Below are positions 1-9,355 of a DNA stretch of 64,000 nucleotides, piece after piece; within the stretch, counting starts at the first letter, position 1, and each line of letters opens with the position of its first letter. The DNA comes from Ampullaceana balthica (lineage: Eukaryota > Mollusca > Gastropoda > Lymnaeidae): positions 215,830 to 279,829 of the forward strand of contig CALYLW010000325.1 in assembly GCA_944989445.1 (NCBI GenBank), given 5' to 3'. The notes under the pieces are model-generated. The model did no database searches. It was not told the DNA's origin and saw only the letters and a program-made list of their open reading frames with translations. Made by a program: the position numbers and the translations under genes.

Positions 1-1108
1 ATTGTGAAATATCGAGTAGGCCGGGTCTTTGATTTGTGTATTTAAATAATAAACTCTTAATTGTAAGCACATGATGAGACAGTGATGTGCCGATTGTTTC
101 CCCTTGAATTATTTGTTCTCTCCTCACATGCGAGTGTTTAGTCACGCAACCAATTGAAATCTCGGAAGAAACCTTCGTGTCATGCTCTTGATATGGCCTG
201 TTGGTTAGAGGCTAAGTCCGGATCTATATAAAAAAAAATTAAATTAAAAAAAAGCAACTTCTTCCCAGTGCTACAACTTGTGGCGCCCTGGGTGGTCCTG
301 TGTGTTGGCGCCCTGGGTGGTCCTGTGTGTTGGCGCCCCAAATGATTACGTTTTGTAAGGTATTCTAAGGCGCCCCAAAAATAAGTTCCTCCCCTCTTCG
401 TCCCGCCGTAAGGGCCTCTCCCCACCGCAACTTCCACGTTATTCAGCAATCAGATGTGACCTAGATGCAGTTTAAAAAAAAATACATATATTAAAACAAT
501 ATTTTGTAAAGCTTTTGATCGCTTAAATTTAAAAAAAAAGAAGAAAAAAATACATTAAGATCCAGCTTGCTGAATAATTGAAAATGCTAAAAATTTAAAA
601 TGAAACCATGGGGATTCGGTATAAATAATATATATTTTTTTATACCTCTGGTTCTATTGTGTCGAAAAGATTATTGAAATGTTATAAAATATGTTAAGTC
701 ATTTCTATCCATACAACTACAGTCTAATAGGCGATGCCTGGGCTTATAACAACATATTCACTGTAAACACAAATGACTAACACGATTGGTGGCCAGACAT
801 TAACACTAAGCTGTTTCAATTAGGACGTTGACCTCAATCAGACCGGCCAACTGCGAGTGGACTAATATCTCGTTTTGATTCCATCGATCAACCAGTCAAT
901 CCGTCAGTCGGACATTCGTAATGACAGATGTATGCTGGGTGGACCTTTAAATAAACACACATGGTCACAATGGTATGTCTGGACTAAATTGTCGTTTTCT
1001 GGAAATTAAATGATTATCGAAAAAAAAATAGTGTGTGGGGGGTGGGGTGTAAGGGTTGCAAGTCAATTCTCATATTGTTTTATCTCAAGGGTTTAAAAGT
1101 ATGGTAGT
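1..1108. other. Non-coding AT-rich DNA
   Basis: I see no gene here. A 25-base unit beginning TGGCGCCCTGGG is repeated twice in direct tandem at 281-330. The minus-strand open frame over 180-449 runs through that duplication, has low complexity at its C-terminus and resembles nothing I know. Confidence 0.6.
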
Positions 1109-1116
1109 AGGCTATT

Positions 1117-1714
1117 CTATGGCGGATTAAGTGGGGGGGGGGCTTAACATTAACGGGCTAAAGCCAGGGGCCCCCGATGATTTAGGGCCCCCAAACTTAG
1201 CATATTTTATAATAAATGTGGACAAATGTATACATCAATTGCTGAAAATATGATAAATTAATAAAATCTCATCTATTAAAATGATCTCTTTTCCCACACG
1301 ATAGTCTTAGCAGTCAAAAAAACTGATTTGATTGGCTCAATAACAGAATTTATTAAAAAAATATTATATATATATTTTAAATTGACAACCCTAGTTGAGC
1401 TCTCGTGGCCGAAAGAGAAGTACTAAGGCTTGTGGTGCAAGCGGTGGCTGGATCGATCCCCGGGGGGATGTGAATTTTTTTTTCATGTGTTTTTTAATTT
1501 TATAAATTGTCTTTTGCACTAAATTTTAGGATACCGGCAAAAAAGTTATTTCTTCGAATTCGATTTTTTCATGAATAATCATTTTGGAGGAATATTTACA
1601 AGTTACAGTCTTATATTAGGTGCTAGCAATCATTTTATCTAAAGGTACACTGGCTGGATAGGGCCCCAGATTGAATTGCAGCCAGGGGCCCCGTGCAGTC
1701 TTAATTCGCCCCTG
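1117..1714. mobile_element. hAT-type non-autonomous element, 598 bp
   Basis: The left end reads CTATGGCGGATTAAG and the right end, reverse-complemented, reads CAGGGGCGAATTAAG, giving imperfect terminal inverted repeats. The element is flanked by a perfect 8-base duplication AGGCTATT (1109-1116 and 1715-1722), the length made by hAT transposases. Inner arms rich in GGGCCCC (1160-1195 and 1660-1692) extend the inverted repeat. No transposase is encoded. A tRNA-like stretch at 1405-1465 (TGGCCGA and GGATCGATCCC) may be a degenerate retroposon inside it. Confidence 0.75.
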
Positions 1715-1715
1715 A

Positions 1716-1875
1716 GGCTATTGATGTTAGTAGATTAAACGTAACGGCTATTGATGTTAGTAGGTTAGATGTAACGGCTATTGATGTTAGTAGGTTAGAT
1801 GTAACGGCTATTGATGTTAGTAGATTAAATGTAACGGCTATTGATGTTATTAGGTTAAATGTAACGGCTATTGAA
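1716..1875. repeat. 30-bp tandem repeat, about 5 copies
   Basis: Copies beginning GGCTATTGATGTTAGTAG start at 1716, 1746, 1776, 1806, 1836 and (partial) 1866, a period of exactly 30. The array begins inside the target duplication of the element at 1117-1714, and the element's left flank (1103-1116) also matches the unit, so the element inserted into the array edge. Confidence 0.9.
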
Positions 1876-2394
1876 GTTCATGATGTCGTCTTTCTATTTG
1901 TGATTTTATGAAGGGAGGACAAAAATTGTTATATTGCTCTGTGTGCCCCTACTCTAAAACGTCACTAACTTGACAATATTCTCATTAAAGATAAAATTAA
2001 ATGTGTATTGAACTTCTCGAGTTTTCTGAAGGCCTGTTCACACGTACAAATTTGGATCAAAACTTGGTCTTGTCACAACCTTCAAAATCTTTATACATAG
2101 CTAAAAACTAAAAATAAATAATGAGTTAGCCAAAATAAAATAGTGCGTAACGCATGTTTCCATAGATATTTATCAAATTTAGATCACAATTTGAACGTTT
2201 GAACAGGCCTTCACTTTCAATTACATGTACATGAAAGAGCTGCCGTAAACTTCATGAAAAATTAATCTCTCTTTAACTGCAGCAGGGGACTGTACCCAAA
2301 TGGTGTGAGTCAAGCATTACACCTCCCACCTTTTGTTTACAGTTCTCAAATTGTTACATTTGGAAGTCCCGAAACAACTTGGATGGGGAATAAA
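1876..2394. other. Non-coding spacer
   Basis: No gene is seen. Two inverted stretches (around 2030-2090 and 2160-2215: CCTGTTCACACGTACAAAT and its near complement GTTTGAACAGGCCTTC) suggest another short fold-back repeat, but I cannot define its ends. Confidence 0.35.
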
Positions 2395-3127
2395 TAAAAG
2401 TAAAAAAATGATTTTTAAAAACCACGTTTTTACAAGCGGACTAAAAAGAAGAAAATAATTAAAAACTTGTAAGTTCAAGTACTTTGATTTAATATGACTA
2501 AAAACGTGGGACGGGTGCTTATGAGGTTTAACATATGCGGTTCACTCATTCTCTTACTTATAGATCTCTCTTTTGCCTTCTAAATTAGAAATCTTTAATT
2601 TTTATACCAAACACCCACCCCACGTTTTTAGTCATATTAAATCGAAGTACTTGAACTAATAAGTTTTAAATTATTTTCTTCTTTTTAGTCCGCTTATAAA
2701 AACGTGGTTTTTAAAAATCTTTTTTTTACTTCTATTTATTTTATTCTTTTTAGTCCATTTATAACAACCTGGTTTTTTAAAAATATTTTTTACCTCTATT
2801 TATTTTACCAAACACCTCACAAGCGCCCGCCCAACGTTTTAAAAACATTGTGATGTGGTCACGGGGCGAACTCACGGATGTCAACAAAAGCCGACGGTAC
2901 AGATGCTTTTATATAGACTTTAGATAAACTTAAAAGTTCAATAATTTAATAACGGTACATTTGATCGATCTAAAATTTTGATACAATGCATTGTCATCCA
3001 AGATCTATCTGTGGTAAAATTTTCAGATCTCTAGGACCATCAGAAGTGGTTCAATTTTACGTTGGCAGATTTGAAAAAAAACTTGGACAAACAATGCCGA
3101 ACGAAAGCGAGTTAATAAAAACGTGGT
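2395..3127 (-). mobile_element. Fold-back repeat, copy A
   Basis: Two long arms face each other: about 2400-2515 (ACCACGTTTTTACAAGCGGA) and about 2615-2720 (its near-perfect complement), so the single strand folds into a hairpin with a stem near 100 bases. A further segment to about 3127 contains ATCAGAAGTGGTTCAATTTT. The same material recurs in opposite orientation at 21850-22231 plus 23348-23715 and again at 63868-64000. No open frame of note; a transposon relic of unknown class. Confidence 0.7.
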
Positions 3128-3899
3128 AAAAAGATTGAGGTGACGTTCATTGTGTTCAAAAGTGTCGCCCCCCCCCCTCAACGCAACGGCACGTCATGTG
3201 AGTGATGTGGCAGAATTTGTGCCCGGGTGTAGTCCTATGATGTTACCTTGACCTTTATTAAAAGTTTATTTTAAAAACTACTGTAACAATCCGGGTGGCG
3301 CGTAACCTTTGAACTCACCCTTCTTGGAGTACGAGCCTGCACTGACGCCTGAAGAAACGCATTGTGGGGAATTGGGAAACCCGGATGTCATTAATGCCTG
3401 TTCAAATAAACATAACCTATAACACGTGTTAGAAAGTTATTGTTATGGTATACATGTGACCTTTGATATTATTGCCTTCAAGGACTGTATTAAAACAATT
3501 TTTATATATTCATTAACCCTAAAAAAATATACATTTATGTACGAATTATTCTTATTTATATCTAGCCTCAAACCTAGTTATAAACTTTCAGCTACTTTCA
3601 CATGGTTTCTAATTAAATACTGTTATTGTTAATAATACGGTATTGTTATGGTACTAAAAATATATATGCGTTGTTGTGGCCGAGCAAAGATAATCTCAAT
3701 TAATGCTTAAAATTAATTCTTTACAAATAATAACTAATTAATAACAATAATTACAAATTAATGTTATATTTCGTAGTTAGAAAAATGTGAAATTATAAGT
3801 TAACAAGGGAACGTATTTAAAAAAACAACAACTCCTTATTGCCATCATAAAACAAAGATAATAGGTTTTGTCATTTTCATACCGGAATCGTCATATTTC
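3128..3899. other. Non-coding spacer
   Basis: AT-rich sequence without a gene that I can recognise. The small plus-strand frame at 3426-3632 has no motif and typical AT-rich chance composition. Confidence 0.5.
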
Positions 3900-3907
3900 A
3901 TAAAAAT

Positions 3908-4536
3908 TAGGGCTGCGGAAATTAACGATTAATTTCTCGATTAATCGTTAAATTTTTTATCGATTAAAATTATTTTAATCGATAAAAATTCGATTAAAAT
4001 AAAAGAAAATATTTATAATATTTTAAAAAATTTTATTAATAAATAGTTAATTATTAATAGTTAATAATAATTTTTGTTACGTACAAAATTCTCCCGCGTA
4101 ATATTATAATTTATTTTATTACTTTATGTGGACCGGCAGACGTCAACTAAAACATGGCTGACAGCATCAGCGCAGTTCAATTTAAACATATAACTAGAAA
4201 GTTGAGCAAAAATTTTGTTTTTTATTAAGCTAACTGCGGATGGCCAAGTCGAAGATGTTGAAAAAGTTTACTGTGTTCACTGCCATAAACAATTCTCTTT
4301 TAAAGGATCAAATACATCGCTGACGTACCACCTTCAGCACAAACATCCGATCAAGTATCAACACGCTGTCATAAAATTTAGTTCAAAATATTCTTAATTT
4401 TCAATGTCCGTGAGAAATATTCAGTTTAATGACGTCATAAATTTCTATTTTTGGCTTCAATCGAAATTATCGATTAATTAATCGATACTTTTTCAAAAGT
4501 TAACGATGAAATTTAAATTAATCGATAACAGCCCTA
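3908..4536 (+). mobile_element. hAT element remnant, 629 bp, with BED finger
   Basis: The ends read TAGGGCTG and CAGCCCTA, and the flanks carry a perfect 8-base duplication ATAAAAAT (3900-3907 and 4537-4544). Sub-terminal sequence is packed with ATTAATCG and CGATTAAT motifs in both orientations (3925-4000 and 4455-4525), plausibly transposase-binding sites. Only the BED-type zinc finger of the transposase remains (4215-4397), so the element is a deletion derivative. Confidence 0.85.
4215..4397 (+). pseudogene. BED zinc-finger fragment of hAT transposase
   Basis: The 60-codon frame contains VYCVHCHKQF followed by SLTYHLQHKHP: a Cys-x2-Cys pair and a His-x4-His pair with the spacing of BED fingers, which bind DNA at the N-terminus of hAT transposases and of ZBED proteins. 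The frame stops before any catalytic region, and it lies within a defined hAT element (3908-4536). The start shown is only the first ATG; the real start may be upstream or on another exon of the ancestral transposase. Confidence 0.7.
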
Positions 4537-4544
4537 ATAAAAAT

Positions 4545-4906
4545 GTTACTATTTTTAGACAAGGTGTTCGTAAAACAATGTCAACAAATTCTTGTCCTGA
4601 TGACGCCATTTAAAAGCTGACTCAAATAAACACATGTCTATTGATATACGTTTTCATAGAATACCCGTATATTTAAATTATATCTGAAGGGAATTGGCCC
4701 GACCCAATCACCGGGTGTTTCTATTAATAGATCTCCGCCATGTGATGACAGTGTCTACTTTTAACCATATAAACATGGGCGTTTACGGTTGAGGAGAGTG
4801 TGTAAAAATCTAACATTAAATAACGACCTCATAGGAATTCTAGCTTGAATTAACCACTCTCTGCCTCGTTCATATCATCTATGTTCTCTTCATCATTGCT
4901 GTAAAA
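4545..4906. other. Non-coding spacer
   Basis: Nothing recognisable as a gene or repeat in this stretch. Confidence 0.5.
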
Positions 4907-5325
4907 GGGGCCGTCCATAAATGACGTCACGCAATTTTGGCCGAATGATACCCCCCACCCACTCCCCCCCCTTCATCATACTTCGTCACAAAAACTCAGA
5001 CCCCCCCTCCAATATGACGTCACAAAGCTGTGACAGCCCCCCCCCCTAAAAGTGGTATTTTCTATTTGAAAATGAGCATGTTTCAAATCACTTAATTGTC
5101 ATTTTAGTGTAAGGCTGCACTCTAATATCGTAACAGCGTGAATCCACGTAAAACGTCATTAAATAAATAGTAAGAAATCGAATACTTAAACTTAAGTGGA
5201 ACTTTTATTTACAGTACCGTGTTTTGACGTGACGTCACTATTCTTAATCTCGTCACACATCGTCAAAAATGTTTGGACCCACCCCCCTTCCCCCCTAAGG
5301 TATGTGACGTCATTTATGGACGGCC
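4907..5325. mobile_element. Short inverted-repeat element, GGGGCCGTCC family, copy 1
   Basis: Left end GGGGCCGTCCATAAATGACG and right end GACGTCATTTATGGACGGCC form inverted repeats. Inside, CACTCTAATATCGTAACA and CATTAAATAAATAGTA are shared with copies at about 27600-27990, 61330-61697 and 63490-63745. It codes for nothing (the minus-strand frame 5192-5611 crosses its end). Class is unproven; size and ends fit a cut-and-paste miniature element. Confidence 0.8.
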
Positions 5326-5394
5326 ACAAATGTATTTTCTGTCGATGACACCTATTCCAAGCCCTACCATTGAAAGGGTTGGGGAGGGGGTAGG

Positions 5395-5485
5395 GGGTAC
5401 ATCCCAATTCAGGAGCCACCACTAACCCGTTTTTTTTTGGGGGGGGGGTACATCCCAATTCAGGAGCCACCACTAACCCGTTTAA
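5395..5485. repeat. Direct duplication of about 38 bp
   Basis: GGGTACATCCCAATTCAGGA and the following ACCACTAACCCGTTT occur at about 5396-5433 and again at about 5447-5483, separated by a T/G homopolymer stretch. Confidence 0.85.
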
Positions 5486-5989
5486 CCGGGTTGAACGATT
5501 AACTGAAAACGGCCGGACCCCTTCTGTCTCGTGACGAGATGCCCAGGCAACGATCCTATTACTCTCTCTTGTCAGCCACGACCCTTGGGTTACCACCCTT
5601 GCATCCATCAATACCAGTGTCTCAGCACCCGCCTTCCTTCAGTTCACATCCGTCATGCACTTTCCAGCAGATCACTCGGCCTGTGGGTTGGAATGGACCA
5701 GGGGTTGTTCTGATTCTAAATATATCCTTCAATGTCAATAGAGATTTTAACATAATGTTATGACCACTTTTGATGCGATACATCTTTATTTCATTTCAAT
5801 TTAAAAAAAAATCTTCTTACTTTTCTGATTTTGCATGCTGAAGACGTCGTCTCGCCCAAACGTGTTGTTTAAAAGATTTCTATCTTTTAACTAACACCAA
5901 CATACATATACTGAATGGCTTGGAATTGTTCCCTGGAAGACTTAGCTAGTACCTAGGCAACGTGCGCTATCTGCCGGGCTGTGCCATGT

Positions 5990-6205
5990 AACACTGTATG
6001 ATCTAAGGACGCAATCGCCGCCCTATGTCTTCCCGTCCGGAATTCGGGCGTGGAATGGGTTGTCTGAAGAAACCAGGGAAACCAACACTTTGTCAACATT
6101 TAAAACTCTAATAAGAATGCAGGACTAAACACAAACCATAGATAAGCGTAGGACGCAATAATCTACTGTATAGAAGGCGCGTCTGTAACAGATAAGATGT
6201 CTAGT
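5990..6205 (+). pseudogene. LINE ORF2 C-terminus and 3' tail, relic
   Basis: Translation near 6047-6125 gives WNGLSEETRETNTLSTFKTL, the usual C-terminal end of non-LTR reverse transcriptase proteins (tryptophan-asparagine-x-leucine, then a TFK helix). It is followed by GGACGCAATAATCTACTGTA and ends in AGATAAGATG. The same C-terminus and tail occur on the minus strand at 34690-34865, and the C-terminus alone at 61780-62010, so this is one LINE family left as 3' fragments. Frame is broken upstream. Confidence 0.65.
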
Positions 6206-6645
6206 GCGAGGCACGAAGTCAACAATTGTGCTGCTGTATCAGGGGCTGCGCTGCAAATGCGGGAAGTTCTAGTTACCTGTTGTAATCTATCCTATTGAAG
6301 CATGAGTTAGTAGAACAATGGAAGCGTTAACATAACTGACCCATGGTCATTTTTACATTCCGTATTTTATTTTCGCGCATATGAGGCGAGGACTTTGATC
6401 ATTTGTGTCAACAAACATTACACCAGACGCACGCGGCCCAACCACCTGGCGCACGCGGCCCAACCACCTGGCGCACTGACACAGTTTATATGGTTTCCCC
6501 TCCCTCATCATAAATGAAAATGTATTTCATGTTTATCGGAGGAGGGGACGGTCGGGTCGGATGTAAAGAAGACTTCATTGCAAATTTTTAATTTAGATCA
6601 AAGAACTGTCTGAAGCAGGACTGTGCCGTTTATTGTTTATTTTTA
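6206..6645. other. Non-coding spacer with 23-bp duplication
   Basis: GCACGCGGCCCAACCACCTG appears twice in tandem at about 6429-6475. No gene. Confidence 0.6.
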
Positions 6646-6649
6646 TCTG

Positions 6650-6722
6650 CCGTCTTATCTTATCTTCTTATCTTATCTGTAACAGAAGCTCCTTCTATAC
6701 AGAAGATTATTGCGTCCTGTGT
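6650..6722 (-). mobile_element. LINE/SINE 3' tail, GATAA-type
   Basis: Reverse-complemented, this reads GGACGCAATAATCTTCTGTA, then TAGAAGGAGCTTCTGTTACA, then a run of AGATA/GATAA units. It matches the tail at 6150-6205 and at 60828-60895. A short 5'-truncated retroposon copy. Confidence 0.65.
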
Positions 6723-6772
6723 GTCGGGTCGGGTCAGTAGCAGATTGTTGAGTGTTTGGAGACTATGTAACG

Positions 6773-7112
6773 TAGGGGTGTACAACCTTTTTGAAAATAA
6801 GGCCGTTTTCTAAGGAAATTATAATATTTGGGGGCCGGATTAAGATAATAAACACAAATGGAATACCATTAGATAAAGAGATGGGCCTTTCAATTATATA
6901 ACACACACATCTTCTAGTGTAATTTGTAAGGGTGATAAAAGTTATAAATGTCTTATCTCATCGTCAAAGATGAATAAAACGGTCAAGTTATAGAAAACAA
7001 TTGTATTTTATTATTTATACCGTGTACCTTACAGTAAAGAAAGTGTTGCAATATAGTTAAAAGCTAAACGTGGGCCGCATTTGGCCTGCTGGCCTGACTT
7101 TGGACATCCCTA
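6773..7112. mobile_element. hAT-type MITE, 340 bp
   Basis: Ends TAGGGGTGTACAACC and (reverse-complemented) TAGGGATGTCCAAAG; perfect 8-base duplication ATGTAACG at 6765-6772 and 7113-7120. GGGGGCCGGATT near the left and GGGCCGCATTTGGCC near the right resemble the ends of the larger hAT copy at 30909-32362, so this is probably a deletion derivative of that lineage. No coding capacity. Confidence 0.85.
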
Positions 7113-7120
7113 ATGTAACG

Positions 7121-7630
7121 TATCGCAAAGCTATTTAATTAAACGTTTCTGTTATGACATTATTATTATTAAATTGGCCTGCTCATGCGTCACGTTGCGC
7201 AGCCAAAAGAGTAAAGGGCCTTTTAATAAAGAAGTAAATAAAAAAACTAATTAAACTTAAAATAAACGGAAATAACCATTATTAGGAATAATGTTAACGT
7301 AGGTAAAGGTAACTTCTAGCTTATAGTGGACACCAGTGGAATATTGCACAAATAATTATCACACTACGATCAACCAGCAATCTCTTTCAATCTGCAATTT
7401 TCTCTTCTCTTTCTATTTTCAGTCTTGTCCCTTCGTCTATTATCTCACTTCCCATTTTCAGACAGAGTTTAGAATATTCTACTTCCTGGAGTTACGGGGG
7501 GAAAAAAACTTGCAACTGTTCGGGAACACTTTGACCCTATTAGAAGGAGCACGCTTTCTCCAAGGCCCATATCTGACGTGAGTGGGCGGAAGTAATCAAA
7601 CTTTAGGGTCAACCGGACAACTTGTAACTG
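7121..7630. other. Non-coding spacer
   Basis: No gene recognised; the frames at 7336-7581 and 7469-7684 have no motif. Confidence 0.5.
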
Positions 7631-7631
7631 T

Positions 7632-7719
7632 CCTCGAAGGACCTCGAAGGACCTCGAAGGACCTCGAAGGACCTCGAAGGACATCGAAGGACCTCGAAGG
7701 ACCTCGAAGGACCTCGAAG
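7632..7719. repeat. 10-bp tandem repeat, about 9 copies
   Basis: The unit CCTCGAAGGA is repeated head to tail with one C-to-A change near 7682. It explains the overlapping repeat-peptide frames on both strands here. Confidence 0.95.
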
Positions 7720-7978
7720 AGCAGGGGCGGCGCTAAATTAACAATAATGTGGATACATAAAAGCCAAGATTCTAGGAACAATCAACGTCAGATGTAGGGG
7801 CGGTTTTATTGATTTGCTAGGCGAATGGGATTAGTACCGTATTTATGCCAGTAAAAGTCGATTGATGGAGTTTTCTTTCATAAACTCAGGAACTGTCTCT
7901 ATTAAAACCGGTATATATAATTGAGAGACCAAATTGCTCAGCGGTTAAAAAAACATTTAAAAATTGTCATGATGCTGA

Positions 7979-8185
7979 AACGAAAATATATATACGGCCG
8001 TCTTTAGATGGGACGTCTTCAAGTTTGTAAAGGGGCGTGGCATCAGCGTTGTTGGCAGAGAATTTGGCTGCAGCGAGAGAAACGTAGATGAATGGAGGTT
8101 GGAGGAAGAGGTGATTAAGGAGATGACGCGAGGTGGTAGAGGTAGAATAAGAAAGTTGGCCGAAACGAAAAGCTTTTATATTTGA
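7979..8185 (+). pseudogene. Psq/CENP-B-type HTH fragment of a pogo-like transposase
   Basis: The plus frame through 8009 reads YTAVFRWDVFKFVKGRGISV, then VGREFGCSERNVDEWRLEEE, then a basic tail ending at a TGA (8183-8185). This fits the helix-turn-helix at the N-terminus of pogo/Tigger transposases and brinker-like proteins, where the second helix carries A/G-R-x-F-x-V/C-S-E and ends in W-R. A stop at 7976-7978 cuts the frame just upstream, while MMLKRK in the next frame supplies the usual basic start, so a frameshift is likely. No DDE domain follows. A transposon relic, not a host gene. Confidence 0.6.
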
Positions 8186-8445
8186 AGTGACCATCACTGA
8201 TAAACGTGTTTATTACTGAACCCTTAGTTAATTGTTTTTTACAAATAATAGGAATGACAATTGTGAAACGTGAATACCGATCTGAATAATCGTCCTTCAA
8301 TATCCCCTTACATTATACCGTTTGTTTGTGTTAAAACAAAATACTGTATTCTCGCCCATTTAAGACACACTTAATTATAAGAACAACCCCAAAAATTATA
8401 CAGGGGTTTTCACGATATGTGTTTAACATTATTTATTTAAATAAG

Positions 8446-9118
8446 ACTCACCCATATGTAAGACTCGCCCATATGTAAGACTCACCCATATGTAAGACTC
8501 ATCCATATGTAAGACTCATCCTTATGTAAGACACCCATATGTTAGACTCACCCATATGTTAGACTCACCCATATGTTAGACTCACCCATATGTTAGACTC
8601 ACCCATATGTTAGACTCACCCATATGTTAGACTCACCCATATGTTAGACTCACCCATATGTTAGACTCACCCATATGTTAGACTCACCCATATGTTAGAC
8701 TCACCCATATGTAAGACACCCATATGTTAGACTCACCCATATGTAAGACTCACTCATATGTAAGACTCACCCATATGTTAGACTCACCCATATGTAAGAC
8801 ACCCATATGTTAGACTCACCCATATGTTAGACTCACCCATATGTTAGACTCACCCATATGTTAGACTCACCCATATGTTAGACTCACCCATATGTTAGAC
8901 TCACCCATATGTAAGACTCACCCATATGTTAGACTCACCCATATGTTAGACTCACCCATATGTAAGACACCCATATGTTAGACTCACCCATATGTAAGAC
9001 TCTCATATGTTAGACTCACCCATATGTTAGATTGATCTATATATGAACGACTCACCCATATGTAAGACTCACCCATAATTAAGACTCACCCATATGTTAG
9101 ACTCACCTGTATATGTAA
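8446..9118. repeat. 17-bp minisatellite, about 38 copies
   Basis: Unit CCCATATGTTAGACTCA with GTAAG/GTTAG variants and some 14-base truncated units. Just upstream at 8343 is TACTGTATTCTCGCCCAT, which resembles the start of a short inverted-repeat element, so the array probably grew inside that element. Confidence 0.95.
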
Positions 9119-9250
9119 TAATCACCCTGAGTGCGGGACACCTACAACCTTGCACAAGACATGTCTGATACACTTGAAGATACGGTTACTCATTATTGGT
9201 GAGTGTAAGTGTTTTTGAACTATCATAACGAATTCATTTGTTCTTTCCAG

Positions 9251-9355
9251 GATTGCGACACATTCTTAGGCGCAAGATCAGCGCCACACTACACCACATG
9301 GATTTGGAGAAGAGTGACCCAGAGTTTGTCGTGTCTGTGATGGCCATACCCACAG
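9251..9355 (+). CDS. INF2 exon, start of GBD/FH3
   Basis: Acceptor TTCTTTCCAG at 9241-9250 and donor CAG/GTCAGT at 9356. The exon enters and leaves in phase 1 and encodes [20 protein letters not shown] followed by [14 protein letters not shown]. The last part aligns with the human INF2 stretch around DPELCIRLLQMPS. No ATG-bearing upstream exon that leaves in phase 1 could be found in the window, so the initiating exon is probably further upstream. Confidence 0.85.

Noticed and set aside
1400..1470. Possible tRNA gene with A-like and B-like boxes
   Set aside because: Box spacing and stems are poor and it lies inside a transposon; a degenerate retroposon at best.
8446..9118. Regularly spaced short repeats that might suggest a CRISPR array
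   Set aside because: Units are directly adjacent with no unique spacers, and the host is a eukaryote; it is a minisatellite.
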